NCBI GenBank assembly: GCA_938002255.1
Contig: CALLAL010000038.1
Coordinates: 20,711 to 84,710 of the forward strand
Length of the DNA stretch: 64,000 bases
Reading direction: 5' to 3'
Origin: an uncultured bacterium
Lineage (GTDB): Bacteria > Desulfobacterota > BSN033 > UBA1163
The notes beneath the pieces were generated by a model. That model saw only the letters and a program-made list of their open reading frames with translations. It made no database searches and was not told where the DNA came from. This document shows positions 42,886 through 52,178 of the stretch, piece after piece; the first letter of the stretch is position 1; every line of letters starts with the position of its first letter. Made by a program: the position numbers and the translations under genes.

Positions 42886-44034
42886 ATGGCAAAACGAGTT
42901 GCGATTATTGGTATAGGAACCACAGGATTCCGGGCTACCACGCCTGATGTTTCCTATCGAGAACTGACGTATGAAGCGGCGATGAAAGCCTATTTGGATG
43001 CTGGCATTGAACCGAAAGATGTCGACTCTTTCGTGGCGACGTCTGAAGACTTTTTTGAGGGCTATAGCATTGCTGACGAATATTCTCCAGATCAATTGGG
43101 CGCTGTACTCAAACCCATCTATACCGTACCGGGAGATTTCATCCATTCTCTGGCATCAGCCTATATGATGATTCTCTCTGGAATCGGTCCGATCTCCGTG
43201 GCTCAGGGAATGAGCAAGGCTTCGAACATGTTAACCCTTTCAGAGATGGTGACGTTTGCAATGGATCCCATCTACAATCGGCCGCTGCGGGAAAGCCCCC
43301 ATGCTGTCGCTGCATTGGAGATGGCGAGATTTATGTATGAAACTGGAACAACAAGAGAACAGTGTGCCAGGGTTGTTGTCAAGAATAAGAGGAATGCTCT
43401 CAATAATCCTTACGCCGGACACAGTGTTCTGATCGACACCGATTATGTTCTCAATTCGGAAGTGGTGTCTTATCCCTTGACTCAAATGGACATTAGCCCA
43501 CATTCAGATGGGGCCGTCGTGGTCGTTCTGGCAGAGGAAGAGACTGCTAAAGCCCTCTGTGATAAACCCATCTGGATCAGGGGCATTGGCTGGTGTTCGG
43601 ATACACCGGGACTTGAAACTCGCAATTGGGCAGAAGCCATTTATGCCCAATATGCGGCAGAAATGGCTTACAAGATGGCTGGAATTCGATATCCTCGAAA
43701 AGAGATTGATTTTGCAGAGATTAATGATGAATTCTCCTACAAAGAACTCCAGCATCTTGAAGCCATGAGAATCTGCAAGAGAGGCGAAGCTGGCCCCCTG
43801 ACCGAAATTGGGGGAACGGAGATCAACGGTGAATTTCCTGTCAACGCCTCTGGAGGTTGTCTCGGAGTAGGAAACCTCTATGAACTAAACGGCGGCCATA
43901 AAGTTCTTGAAGTGGTTCGACAGTTGAGAGGAGAAGCAGGAAAGAATCAACTTAAAAATGTTACAACGGGACTGGCTCAGAGTTGGAGAGGTATTCCGAC
44001 CACAACCGGTACAGTGGTAATTCTGAGCAACTAA
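42886..44034 (+). CDS. Thiolase-like protein A (DUF35-associated, catalytic Cys and His absent)
   Basis: Member of the thiolase superfamily (SCP-x/lipid-transfer type), 382 residues. The fold is recognisable from VAIIGIGTTGF at the start, the SQGMSK-like loop and the C-terminal NASGGCLGVGN. The nucleophilic cysteine region (usually xxCASGxxA) reads TVPGDFIHSLASAY at 80-93 with no Cys, and the GHP histidine motif is GNL. Classical thiolysis is therefore unlikely; relatives paired with DUF35 proteins include aldolases acting on steroid CoA esters and the BbsAB thiolase. It has its own AAAGGAGG-like site and probable promoter. It is followed by a paralogue and two DUF35 genes. Confidence 0.78.
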   Translation: MAKRVAIIGIGTTGFRATTPDVSYRELTYEAAMKAYLDAGIEPKDVDSFVATSEDFFEGYSIADEYSPDQLGAVLKPIYTVPGDFIHSLASAYMMILSGIGPISVAQGMSKASNMLTLSEMVTFAMDPIYNRPLRESPHAVAALEMARFMYETGTTREQCARVVVKNKRNALNNPYAGHSVLIDTDYVLNSEVVSYPLTQMDISPHSDGAVVVVLAEEETAKALCDKPIWIRGIGWCSDTPGLETRNWAEAIYAQYAAEMAYKMAGIRYPRKEIDFAEINDEFSYKELQHLEAMRICKRGEAGPLTEIGGTEINGEFPVNASGGCLGVGNLYELNGGHKVLEVVRQLRGEAGKNQLKNVTTGLAQSWRGIPTTTGTVVILSN

Positions 44035-44049
44035 AAGGAGGTGAACAGG

Positions 44050-45207
44050 ATGAGACGAGTGGCCATTGTTGGAGCAGGAATCACTAAATTCTACCGAAAT
44101 GTTCAAGAAACACCAAAAGAACTGGCTTTCGAGGCCACAAAAATGGCTTTGGAGTCCTGTGAAATGAAACTTTCAGACATCGAATGTGTTGTCCATGGCA
44201 CTGCACCCGATGCCTTCGATGGTATTCATATGAAGGGCGAATATCTTTCCGATGGTTCAGGAGCCTTTCGAAAACCCTATATGAGGCACTACGTGGGTGG
44301 AGGAACCGGTGTTCTCTCGCCAATCCATGGATGGTTCCATGTGGCTTCTGGAATGTTCGATACCTGTCTGGTAGTCGCAGAAGAGAAAATGTCCTCTGCC
44401 TACCCTCACCCGGCAGGAGCGTTCCTGACCATTTTCGATCACACCACCGAACAACCCCTTTATCCCACCCTTATCTGGATTTTTGCAATTGAGATGAATC
44501 GATTTATGACGACCTATGGATATAGAAAAGAAGATATCGCTTTAGTTGCTGTAAAGAATAAGAAAAATGCCATGGATCATCCTTCAGCACAACTGCCGGC
44601 GGAAATCACCGTACAAGACGTTCTCAATTCCGAAATTATGGCCTGGCCAGTCAATCGCCTTGACATCAGTCCAACCAGTGATGGAGCAGCCTGTATCGTC
44701 CTTGCCGCCGAGCATGTGGCACGTCGTGTCACTGAAAAACCGATCTGGATCGACGGAGTGGGTTGGGCTCTGGATACCGCTTATTGGACCACCCGTGACC
44801 TCTACTATCCAGACTATGTGGAGGTAGCGGCCCGTCAGGCATATAAAATGGCTGGAATCAAAGAACCTTCCAAAGAGATTCATATTGCAGAGCCTTATGA
44901 TCCTTTTACCTATAAAGAACTTCACCACATCGAAGGTCTGGGACTCTGCAAAAGAGGGGAATCGGTCCAGATGCTTTTGGATGGAGTAACTCAGCGAACG
45001 GGAAACCTTCCCTGCTGTCCGTCAGGAGGAGCGTTGGGGGTTGGAAACCCGATTGCTGCTACAGGAGTGATGAAAATCATTGAAATCTTCTTACAGCTGA
45101 GAGGTGAAGCGGGCAAAAGACAGGTTCCTGGAAAGCCCACGTGCGGGTTGGCGCAGGCATGGGGTGATTTGATGCAAGTAGGAACGGTCGTGGTCATGAG
45201 AAGTTAG
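44050..45207 (+). CDS. Thiolase-like protein B (DUF35-associated, catalytic Cys and His absent)
   Basis: Paralogue of the preceding gene, 385 residues. MRRVAIVGAGITKF begins the fold. At the nucleophile position it reads HYVGGGTGVLSP (80-91) without cysteine, and near the C-terminus GVGNPIAATG replaces GHPxGATG, so the histidine is Asn here too. VVAEEKMSSAYP after the core matches the VxGxEKM helix of SCP-x thiolases. ATG 44050 lies eight bases after AAGGAGGTG; a GTG at 44041 overlaps that site. With thiolase-like A it may form a heterodimer, as two DUF35 subunits follow. Function unknown; CoA-ester aldol or Claisen chemistry is the best guess. Confidence 0.78.
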   Translation: MRRVAIVGAGITKFYRNVQETPKELAFEATKMALESCEMKLSDIECVVHGTAPDAFDGIHMKGEYLSDGSGAFRKPYMRHYVGGGTGVLSPIHGWFHVASGMFDTCLVVAEEKMSSAYPHPAGAFLTIFDHTTEQPLYPTLIWIFAIEMNRFMTTYGYRKEDIALVAVKNKKNAMDHPSAQLPAEITVQDVLNSEIMAWPVNRLDISPTSDGAACIVLAAEHVARRVTEKPIWIDGVGWALDTAYWTTRDLYYPDYVEVAARQAYKMAGIKEPSKEIHIAEPYDPFTYKELHHIEGLGLCKRGESVQMLLDGVTQRTGNLPCCPSGGALGVGNPIAATGVMKIIEIFLQLRGEAGKRQVPGKPTCGLAQAWGDLMQVGTVVVMRS

Positions 45208-45224
45208 AAGGAGGAGGTGAACCT

Positions 45225-45755
45225 ATGGAAATCACAGAAAAGATGGTACTGAAAACTGCAACCAAACTGAGTGCAGAAGAGATTCAGAAAGGCAAAGTCC
45301 TTTCGGTTCAATGGACCCCCAATCTGAAATATGCATGGGATAATGGCCCTGCCATCGGCCGTTACCTTGCGGAATTGAAGAATGGAAAAATCATTGCGAA
45401 AAAGTGTGATAAATGTCACCGCATCATGATTCCTCCCAGAATGTTTTGTGAACTCTGCTGGGTACCTACCAGCGAATGGGTGTATGTTCAGGACACAGGC
45501 ATTGTCAACACTTGGGTCGTCAGCTATGTGGATTGGAAGGCGGGTCGTCTCGATATTGCCGGTGGTGTAAGGCCCTTTACCCCGGCAGTGATCGAAATTG
45601 ACGGGGCCTCTAAGGGAATGGGCATCCTCCATCATCTCAATGAGGTCGATCCCTGGAAGATCTACCGTGGAATGAAGGTAAAGGCTGTCTGGAAGCCTCC
45701 TGAGGAGAGGATCGGAGCCATTACGGATATCAAATACTTTAAACCCATCGAATAA
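45225..45755 (+). CDS. DUF35 zinc-ribbon/OB-fold acyl-CoA-associated protein 1
   Basis: Small partner protein of 176 residues. A rubredoxin-like zinc ribbon CDKCH...CELC lies at about residues 61-80, followed by an OB-fold with DTGIVNTWVVSYVDWKAG and a C-terminal GMKVKAVWKPPEER. DUF35 proteins bind thiolase-like enzymes and are thought to help form the CoA-ester site. It has an extra N-terminal extension of about 40 residues compared with the next gene. AGGAGGTG precedes ATG 45225. It lies 17 bp after thiolase-like B and is presumably its partner. Confidence 0.85.
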   Translation: MEITEKMVLKTATKLSAEEIQKGKVLSVQWTPNLKYAWDNGPAIGRYLAELKNGKIIAKKCDKCHRIMIPPRMFCELCWVPTSEWVYVQDTGIVNTWVVSYVDWKAGRLDIAGGVRPFTPAVIEIDGASKGMGILHHLNEVDPWKIYRGMKVKAVWKPPEERIGAITDIKYFKPIE

Positions 45756-45761
45756 ATACAC

Positions 45762-45788
45762 AATGCGCATAGCGTAAAGCGCTTAGCG
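45762..45788. repeat. Intergenic repeat family A, copy 3
   Basis: GCGCATAGCGTAAAGCGC, followed by TTAGCG, fills the gap between the two DUF35 genes. It is composed of the same short words as the other family A repeats. Confidence 0.4.
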
Positions 45789-45812
45789 TTTTCAAAGAGT
45801 GGAGGTGAAACC

Positions 45813-46289
45813 ATGGCATTAATCGAAAGATTTCAGAAAACCACCGACATCGGTTTTTGGGAGGGTCAGATCCCGATGAGTTACATTTACACGGTTGGAA
45901 GGGCCGGTGAAAAATTTTTCCGGGAGCTGATGAATGGAAAGATCATTGGTGCGAAATGCGATGTGTGTAACATCATCTACGTCCCTGCCAAAATATTCTG
46001 TGAAAGATGTTTTGCCAGACTGGAGGATAAATACCTCGAGGTCGGAACGACCGGAACGGTCCACACCTTTACCCAGTGCTATGAGACGTACGATGGGATG
46101 AGAAAAGAAACCCCATCCATTGTCGCCGTCATACACATTGACGGAACTCAGGGCTTCCTGGTTCACTGGCTCGGAGAAGTCGAATTTGAAAAGGTTTATA
46201 TTGGAATGCCGGTGGAAGCCGTTTTCAAACCCAAAAAGGATAGAGAAGGAAGCATCCTTGATATTAAGTACTTTAAACCCGTGAAATAA
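45813..46289 (+). CDS. DUF35 zinc-ribbon/OB-fold acyl-CoA-associated protein 2
   Basis: 158-residue DUF35 protein, paralogue of the previous gene. Zinc-ribbon cysteines CDVC...CERC lie at about residues 50-69, followed by the OB-fold region VGTTGTVHTFTQCYETYDG and GMPVEAVFKPKKDREG. The N-terminal part YTVGRAGEKFFRELMNGKIIGAKC is standard for the family. GGAGGTGAAACC precedes ATG 45813. The one-to-one count of two thiolase-like and two DUF35 genes suggests two cognate pairs or one four-chain complex. Confidence 0.85.
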   Translation: MALIERFQKTTDIGFWEGQIPMSYIYTVGRAGEKFFRELMNGKIIGAKCDVCNIIYVPAKIFCERCFARLEDKYLEVGTTGTVHTFTQCYETYDGMRKETPSIVAVIHIDGTQGFLVHWLGEVEFEKVYIGMPVEAVFKPKKDREGSILDIKYFKPVK

Positions 46290-46300
46290 GCCTAGCATGG

Positions 46301-46348
46301 AGCATAGAGCATAGCGTTTTTTAATCTGATCCCCCTATGCACTATGCT
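46301..46348. repeat. Intergenic repeat family A, copy 4 (inverted repeat)
   Basis: AGCATAGAGCATAG (46301-46314) and CTATGCACTATGCT (46335-46348) pair at 13 of 14 positions with a 20-nt loop that includes TTTTTTAA. It is the clearest hairpin of family A and lies upstream of the acyl-CoA dehydrogenase at 46378. Confidence 0.5.
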
Positions 46349-46377
46349 CTCTGCCCTCTGTGAATGTGGAGGTTTTT

Positions 46378-47547
46378 ATGGCACTCGATTTCGATTTAAC
46401 AGAAGAACAACAAATGCTTCGGAAAATGGTCCGGAATTTTGCCGAAAAGGAGATCGCTCCCGTTGCCCAGGAATTGGACGATAAAGAAGAGTTCTCCTAT
46501 CATTTGACCAAACGCATGGGAGACCTCGGACTGTTTGGGCCGTTCGTCTCAGAAGACTATGGAGGGAGCAATGTAGGTTACATCTCCTATATTATTGCAG
46601 TGGAGGAGATCGCACGGATCGACGGTTCTCAGGCTGCCACCCTGGCGGCTGGAAATTCGCTTGGCATCGCCCCCATCTATTATTATGGAAATGAAGAGCA
46701 GAAGCAGAAATGGCTTCCGGATCTTTGTGCCGGGAGGGCACTTGCTTCTTTTGGATTGACCGAACCCAATGCAGGGTCTGATGCCGGCGCTTCCAAAACA
46801 ACGGCTGTGCTTGAGGGGGACTATTGGGTGCTCAATGGATCAAAGATCTTTATCACCAATTCGACAACCGATATGAGCAAAGTCTGCACAGTTCAAGCGG
46901 TGACAGGAAAACGGGCGGATGGTCGACCTGAAATTTCCTGTATTCTCGTCCCTAACGGAACTCCTGGTTTCACCACTAAAACCATGCATGGAAAGATGGT
47001 CTGGAGGGCCTCCAATACTGGCGAACTTTACTTTACCGATTGTAAGGTCCCAAAGGAGAATCTTCTTGGCCGACGGGGAGATGGATTTCATCAGATGCTG
47101 GCTACTCTGGATGGTGGACGGCTCAGCATCGCTGCCATGGGACTGGGGGGAGCCCAGGGCGCTTTTGAATTGGCCCTCAAATATGCAAGCGAGCGGGAAC
47201 AATTTGGGCGACCTATTGGAACTTTTCAGGTCAATGCCTTCAAATTAGCAGATATGGCAACGGAGATTGAACTCGCGAGACTTCTACTCTACAAAGCCTG
47301 CTGGCTCTGTGAGCAGCATCGCCCCTTTGGCAAGGAATCAGCCATGGCAAAGATGTATTGCTCAGAGATGTATCATCGAGTAGTCAATCAAGCGGTTCAA
47401 CTGCATGGTGGGTATGGATTGATGAAGGAGTATCCGATTGAGCGCCACTATCGGAATCAGAAACTTCTTGACATTGGAGAAGGAACTTCAGAGGTTCAGA
47501 GAATCGTCATCGCCCGGCACATCGGCGTCCCCGGCCGCGCTTTGTAA
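46378..47547 (+). CDS. Acyl-CoA dehydrogenase 3
   Basis: Acyl-CoA dehydrogenase of 389 residues. MALDFDLTEEQQMLRKMVRNFAEKEIAP start, LASFGLTEPNAGSDAGASKTTA flavin loop (about 125-146), and GYGLMKEYPIERHYRNQKLLDIGEGTSEVQRIVIARHIG end with the glutamate-bearing EGTSEVQ. ATG 46378 follows GGAGG; the in-frame upstream GTG at 46360 is rejected. It ends the thiolase-like/DUF35 operon. The stop codon TAA lies inside the 8-bp target duplication of the MITE that follows, so insertion occurred right at the gene end without changing the protein. Confidence 0.9.
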   Translation: MALDFDLTEEQQMLRKMVRNFAEKEIAPVAQELDDKEEFSYHLTKRMGDLGLFGPFVSEDYGGSNVGYISYIIAVEEIARIDGSQAATLAAGNSLGIAPIYYYGNEEQKQKWLPDLCAGRALASFGLTEPNAGSDAGASKTTAVLEGDYWVLNGSKIFITNSTTDMSKVCTVQAVTGKRADGRPEISCILVPNGTPGFTTKTMHGKMVWRASNTGELYFTDCKVPKENLLGRRGDGFHQMLATLDGGRLSIAAMGLGGAQGAFELALKYASEREQFGRPIGTFQVNAFKLADMATEIELARLLLYKACWLCEQHRPFGKESAMAKMYCSEMYHRVVNQAVQLHGGYGLMKEYPIERHYRNQKLLDIGEGTSEVQRIVIARHIGVPGRAL

Positions 47548-47551
47548 TCAC

Positions 47552-47777
47552 GTAATCCCTCAGTTATGGGGTGTTTTCGGTTTAGAAGGGTTGGAACGTT
47601 ACCCCTCCAAAACCTTGAATAGCGGTTATAAAAGGTTACCCTCATCGGGGCCCTCATGCCCTTTGAATCGGATTTTTTTGAATCAGATTGGGTCGTTTTG
47701 ACAAACAGAGGTTTCGCTACAAGGTTTTTCCGAGGCAACCTCTCAACCCTTTTTTATTTCTTTAACTGAGGGGTTAC
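47552..47777. mobile_element. MITE-like element, copy 2 (226 bp, inverted relative to copy 1)
   Basis: It begins GTAATCCCTCAGTTA and ends TAACTGAGGGGTTAC, near-perfect terminal inverted repeats. It is flanked by the direct repeat GTAATCAC at 47544-47551 and 47778-47785. Its sequence is the reverse complement of the copy at 21516-21739, roughly nine bases in ten identical by eye along the full length, including the internal pairing segments. No coding sequence. Different flanking 8-mers at the two copies show independent insertions. Confidence 0.82.
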
Positions 47778-47833
47778 GTAATCACAATTTTTTTATTGCC
47801 TTATCAGTCTAATTTTGGTATCTATTTCCATCT

Positions 47834-48784
47834 ATGAGGAGCTTAGCAAGGCGCATTCTTGAAGGAGACATTCGTGCAGCTTCCAGGTTGATGAGGGATA
47901 TTGATGACCGGATTCCCTCTGCCCTGGATGCCTTAAAAGAACTTTATCCACAGACTGGAAGGGCTTACATCATCGGGATTACAGGCCCCCCCGGCTCCGG
48001 GAAATCTACGATCGTGGATAAGATGGTGGATATCTTTAGAAAAGAAGGGAAGACCGTCGGAATCGTTGCCGTCGATCCTACAAGTCCTTTTACTGGTGGA
48101 GCCATTCTTGGCGACCGGATTCGGATGCAGCGCCACGCCACAGATGAGGGCGTGTTCATTCGCTCCCTTGCCACTCGCGGCTGTCTTGGAGGACTTTCCC
48201 GTTCCACTCAGGATATCATTAACGTCATGGATGCCATGGGAAAGGATATCATTCTGGTGGAGACTGTTGGGGTTGGACAGGACGAAGTCGAGATCGTCAA
48301 TACGGCCCACACTTCTATTGTCGTTCTCATTCCAGGTCTGGGAGATGATATTCAGGCGATTAAAGCGGGAATCATTGAAATCGGAGACCTCTTTGTGATC
48401 AATAAATGTGAACGCGAAGGCTCTGAAAAGATGGAGAGAGATTTAAAGATGGTTCTCGAAATGAGTCACAAAAGAGAGGACGGTTGGGACCCTCCCATCT
48501 TTAAAACAGAAGCCATTCTTGGAAAAGGAATTTTCGAGTTAGTCTATGGGATTTATCGTCACAAACAGGCGCTCGAGCAAAGCCATGTCCTTGAAAAGAA
48601 GTTGAGGGAAAGGGCAAAAGCCACTTTTCTTGAGGTCCTTGAAACCGAAGTGATGTCCCGATTTATTCAAAAAATTGAAAAAAAGGATCAATGGGACCAT
48701 ATCCTCGACGAACTGATCAAACGTAGGATTGATCCCTATTCCCTTGCCGAGAAGATGATGGCAGAGGAGCTAAAAGATCATTGA
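47834..48784 (+). CDS. meaB: MeaB/ArgK-type GTPase, chaperone of B12-dependent mutase
   Basis: G3E-family GTPase of 316 residues that loads adenosylcobalamin into methylmalonyl-CoA mutase and protects the enzyme. The P-loop is GPPGSGKST (about 51-59), VDPTSPFTGGAILGDRIRM is the switch region, and ILVETVGVGQDEVEI is the Walker B region. The guanine-specificity motif usually reading NKxD is NKCE, which could alter nucleotide preference. It follows the MITE with no clear ribosome site before ATG 47834 and heads the methylmalonyl-CoA operon. Confidence 0.9.
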   Translation: MRSLARRILEGDIRAASRLMRDIDDRIPSALDALKELYPQTGRAYIIGITGPPGSGKSTIVDKMVDIFRKEGKTVGIVAVDPTSPFTGGAILGDRIRMQRHATDEGVFIRSLATRGCLGGLSRSTQDIINVMDAMGKDIILVETVGVGQDEVEIVNTAHTSIVVLIPGLGDDIQAIKAGIIEIGDLFVINKCEREGSEKMERDLKMVLEMSHKREDGWDPPIFKTEAILGKGIFELVYGIYRHKQALEQSHVLEKKLRERAKATFLEVLETEVMSRFIQKIEKKDQWDHILDELIKRRIDPYSLAEKMMAEELKDH

Positions 48785-48789
48785 AAATG

Positions 48790-48830
48790 CCCCCTCCCCT
48801 TCCCCTGTCCCTGTCAGGGAGGGGGTGGGG
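48790..48830. repeat. C/G-rich hairpin before the carboxyltransferase gene
   Basis: CCCCCTCCCCTTCCCCTGTC is followed by CAGGGAGGGGGTGGGG, forming an imperfect stem in the meaB-carboxyltransferase gap. A similar C/G-rich hairpin occurs at about 39871-39899. These resemble common dispersed intergenic repeats. Confidence 0.4.
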
Positions 48831-48859
48831 TGAGGGAATGAATGAGGGGGAATTTATTT

Positions 48860-50434
48860 ATGCGATCGATCGAAGCTATACGAAAAGAACTGGAGAAGAG
48901 AAGAGCAGAAGCTTTGTTGGGGGGTGGACAGGACAAGATCGATAAACAGCATAAAGATGGAAAATTGACGGCCCGTGAACGGATCGACCTTCTGCTTGAT
49001 CCAGGAACCTTTGTGGAGCTGGACAAATTCGTTACCCATCGTTGTCACGATTTCGGGATGGAAAAAAAGAAATTTTGGGGCGATGGAGTAGTCACCGGTT
49101 ATGGGAAGGTGAATGGCCGACTGGTCTATGTTTTTTCTCAAGACTTCACTGTCTTCGGTGGCGCCCTCGGAATGGCCTTCGCTGAAAAAATATGCAAAAT
49201 CATGGATCTCGCTATGAAGACCGGCGCGCCTGTCATAGGACTGAATGATTCTGGCGGTGCAAGGATTCAAGAAGGAGTAGAAAGCTTAGCAGGATATGCT
49301 TTTATCTTTTTGAGAAATGTCCTTGCCTCTGGAGTCATCCCTCAAATTTCGGCGATCATGGGCCCCTGTGCAGGTGGGGCGGTCTATTCCCCCGCCATGA
49401 CAGACTTTATCTTAATGACGAAAAAAACAAGTTATCTTCACATCACCGGTCCGGATGTCATTCGAGCGGCGTTGGGAAAAACCGAAACTCCGGATGGTAA
49501 ACCCATTACCTCTGAACTGCTGGGGGGGTCTCATGTTCATATGGAGAAAAGCGGTGTCGCTCATTTCGCAGGAGAAAACGATGAAGATACGATTCGCCTG
49601 ATCAGAGAACTTCTCAGTTTTTTCCCTCAGAACAATCGCGAAAAACCACCGGTCATCGAATGCACCGACGACCCCAACCGGATGGACGAATCTCTAAAGA
49701 CTGTGGTACCGGAGGATTCAAAAAAAGCCTATGATATGAAGAAGATCATTCACGGTGTAGTTGATCATGGGTATTTCCTCGAGGTTCAGAAAGATTGGGC
49801 GAAAAATATTGTGGTGGGTTTTGCACGCTTCAATGGCATGCCTGTGGGAATTGTTGCTAATCAGCCAAACTGGCTGGCAGGTTCCCTCGACCCCGATTCG
49901 TCCGTCAAGGCAGGCCGTTTCGTTCGTTTTTGTGACTGTTTCAACCTTCCTATCGTTACGTTCGTGGATGTGCCAGGGTTTCTTCCGGGAATTGATATGG
50001 AGGCACGAGGAATCATCCGCCACGGAGCTAAACTCCTCTATGCTTTCTGCGAAGCCACCGTTCCCAAGATCACAATCATCACCCGGAAAGGCTATGGAGG
50101 CGCCTATGATGTGATGTCCTCCAAACATATTCGAGGAGATATCAATTACTGTTATCCTACCGCTGAAATCGCTGTGATGGGCGCTGAGGGAGCGGTCAAC
50201 ATCATCTTTCGAAATGAGATCAAAGAGGCTCAGGACCCCAAGGAGACTCGCGAGAAATTAGTAGCAGAATATCAGATGAAATTTGCCAGTCCCTATAAAG
50301 CCGCCGAATTAGGGTATGTCGATGAAATCATCGAACCTGAAGAGACGAGGCCAAAGATCATCCAGGCGTTGGACATTTTGAAGACAAAAGTTGATACGAA
50401 CCCATGGCGGAAACATGGAAATATACCACTCTAA
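48860..50434 (+). CDS. Acyl-CoA carboxylase carboxyltransferase subunit (propionyl-CoA carboxylase beta / methylmalonyl-CoA decarboxylase alpha)
   Basis: Carboxyltransferase of 524 residues moving CO2 between biotin and propionyl/methylmalonyl-Co[21 protein letters not shown] (about 34-53), [18 protein letters not shown] (about 127-144) and [18 protein letters not shown] (about 174-191) form the N-terminal CoA site; the C-terminal half has [26 protein letters not shown] and [13 protein letters not shown]. Because biotin carboxylase and carrier genes are absent here, it may work with distant partners or in a decarboxylase. ATG 48860 follows GAGGGGG; ATG 48842 lacks one. It is in line with MCM and epimerase genes, so methylmalonyl-CoA is the expected substrate. 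Confidence 0.88.
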   Translation: MRSIEAIRKELEKRRAEALLGGGQDKIDKQHKDGKLTARERIDLLLDPGTFVELDKFVTHRCHDFGMEKKKFWGDGVVTGYGKVNGRLVYVFSQDFTVFGGALGMAFAEKICKIMDLAMKTGAPVIGLNDSGGARIQEGVESLAGYAFIFLRNVLASGVIPQISAIMGPCAGGAVYSPAMTDFILMTKKTSYLHITGPDVIRAALGKTETPDGKPITSELLGGSHVHMEKSGVAHFAGENDEDTIRLIRELLSFFPQNNREKPPVIECTDDPNRMDESLKTVVPEDSKKAYDMKKIIHGVVDHGYFLEVQKDWAKNIVVGFARFNGMPVGIVANQPNWLAGSLDPDSSVKAGRFVRFCDCFNLPIVTFVDVPGFLPGIDMEARGIIRHGAKLLYAFCEATVPKITIITRKGYGGAYDVMSSKHIRGDINYCYPTAEIAVMGAEGAVNIIFRNEIKEAQDPKETREKLVAEYQMKFASPYKAAELGYVDEIIEPEETRPKIIQALDILKTKVDTNPWRKHGNIPL

Positions 50435-50518
50435 ACGTGAGGGGGGTAAGCGGAAGGAGTTCTCATTGATCTACACCTTACTTTCAACCCCTTACGATTT
50501 ACGGTAAGAGGTGAAACC

Positions 50519-52174
50519 ATGTCCAAAAACCTTCAAGAAGAATTAAACCGATGGGAAAAAACAACGCTTCAGAAAGTCATTTCAAAATCCCCGGAACGTC
50601 AACCCTCTTTTCAGACCACCTCCCATATTGAGATGAAACGGCTCTATACGCCTCTCGATCTCCAGGAAATGGACTATTGCGAGGACCTCGGTTTCCCCGG
50701 AGAACCGCCTTTTACTCGTGGTGTTCAGCCCACCATGTATCGCGGCCGGTTATGGACGATGCGGCAGTACGCAGGATTTGCCACCGCAGAAGAAACGAAC
50801 AAACGATACAAATTTCTTCTCCAGCAGGGTCAGACCGGATTGAGCGTCGCCTTCGATCTTCCGACACAGATCGGCTATGATTCGGACCATCCTCTTGCAG
50901 ATGGAGAGGTTGGAAAAGTTGGCGTGGCAATCGACACTTTGAAGGATATGGAGATCCTCTTCGATGGCATCCCGCTTGATAAGGTCTCAACGTCCATGAC
51001 CATCAATTCCACAGCAGCGATTCTCCTCGCCATGTATATTGCTGTGGCAGAAAAGCAAGGAGTCAAAAGCAATGTCCTTCAGGGAACGATTCAGAACGAT
51101 ATTTTAAAGGAGTATGCCGCCCGGGGAACCTATATCTTTCCTCCTCTCGAATCGATGCGAATTGTGACTGACATCTTCGCCTTCTGTAAAGATCATGTCC
51201 AGAGATGGAACACCATCAGTATCAGCGGTTACCATATGCGGGAGGCCGGGTGTACAGCGGTTCAGGAAGTCGCATTCACTCTCTCTGATGGCATCGCTTA
51301 TGTGGAAGCAGCCATCCGTGCTGGACTGGATGTGGACTCTTTTGCCTCCAGGCTCGCCTTCTTCTTCTGTTGTCACAACAACTTCATTGAAGAGGTGGCC
51401 AAATTCAGGGCGGCCCGAAGGCTCTGGTCTAAGATTATGAAAGAGCGTTTTAAAGCCAAAAAGGATGAATCGTGTATGCTCCGCTTTCATACTCAGACCG
51501 CAGGATGCTCTTTGACCGCTCAACAACCGGACAATAATGTCGTCAGGGTTGCTTTCCAAGCACTGGCTGCGGTTCTTGGAGGAACTCAATCCCTTCACAC
51601 CAATTCACGAGATGAGGCTTATGCCCTTCCCACTGAGGATTCTGTTAGAATTGCCCTGAGAACCCAACAAATCATTGCCTATGAGAGTGGTGTGGCGGAT
51701 ATGATCGACCCTCTGGGAGGATCTTATGCCGTTGAAACCCTGACGAATGAGATCGAAAAGAAAGCCCTTGAATATATTGAAAAGATAGAGGCTATGGGAG
51801 GAGCGATCAAAGCCATCGAGTCCGGCTATATTCAGGGAGAGATTGCTGAGAGCGCCTATCAATACCAGAAAGAGATCGAAACGAAAAAAAGGATCATCGT
51901 GGGTCTTAACCAATTTCAGGTTGAGGAGCAACCTCTTAGAGATATTCTAAAAATCAATCCAGAGATTGAACGATATCAGAAAGAAAAACTTGCGAGAGTA
52001 AAAAAAGAACGAGACAATATCAAAGTTAAACAATGTCTGGCTGTTCTCAAAAAGGCTGCCCAGGGAACAGAAAATTTAGTTCCCCCTATTCTGGAGGCGG
52101 TCAAAACCTATGCCACGCTGGGAGAAATTTCAGATACCCTCAGGGAAGTTTTTGGAGAGTATAGAGAACAATAA
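50519..52174 (+). CDS. Methylmalonyl-CoA mutase, large subunit
   Basis: Substrate-binding subunit of B12-dependent methylmalonyl-CoA mutase, 551 residues, interconverting (R)-methylmalonyl-CoA and succinyl-Co[23 protein letters not shown] (65-86), [21 protein letters not shown] and [12 protein letters not shown] are classic. Tyr84 and Arg202 ([10 protein letters not shown]) occupy the MCM Tyr89 and Arg207 positions, as needed for a carboxylated substrate; this differs from the paralogue at 40530. The B12 domain is on a separate chain encoded at 52369. An AGAGGTG site and a CTTAC/GTAAG dyad (50491-50508) precede the start. Confidence 0.92.
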   Translation: MSKNLQEELNRWEKTTLQKVISKSPERQPSFQTTSHIEMKRLYTPLDLQEMDYCEDLGFPGEPPFTRGVQPTMYRGRLWTMRQYAGFATAEETNKRYKFLLQQGQTGLSVAFDLPTQIGYDSDHPLADGEVGKVGVAIDTLKDMEILFDGIPLDKVSTSMTINSTAAILLAMYIAVAEKQGVKSNVLQGTIQNDILKEYAARGTYIFPPLESMRIVTDIFAFCKDHVQRWNTISISGYHMREAGCTAVQEVAFTLSDGIAYVEAAIRAGLDVDSFASRLAFFFCCHNNFIEEVAKFRAARRLWSKIMKERFKAKKDESCMLRFHTQTAGCSLTAQQPDNNVVRVAFQALAAVLGGTQSLHTNSRDEAYALPTEDSVRIALRTQQIIAYESGVADMIDPLGGSYAVETLTNEIEKKALEYIEKIEAMGGAIKAIESGYIQGEIAESAYQYQKEIETKKRIIVGLNQFQVEEQPLRDILKINPEIERYQKEKLARVKKERDNIKVKQCLAVLKKAAQGTENLVPPILEAVKTYATLGEISDTLREVFGEYREQ

Positions 52175-52178
52175 CTAA

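Noticed and set aside
42886..45207. Ordinary acetyl-CoA acetyltransferases
   Set aside because: Both proteins lack the nucleophilic Cys and the GHP His, and are accompanied by DUF35 partners.
50491..50508. Fourth copy of the TTTACG operator before the MCM large subunit
   Set aside because: ATTTACGGTAAG has an extra base in the centre and poor flanks, and it overlaps the ribosome-binding region; it is better seen as a small CTTAC/GTAAG dyad.
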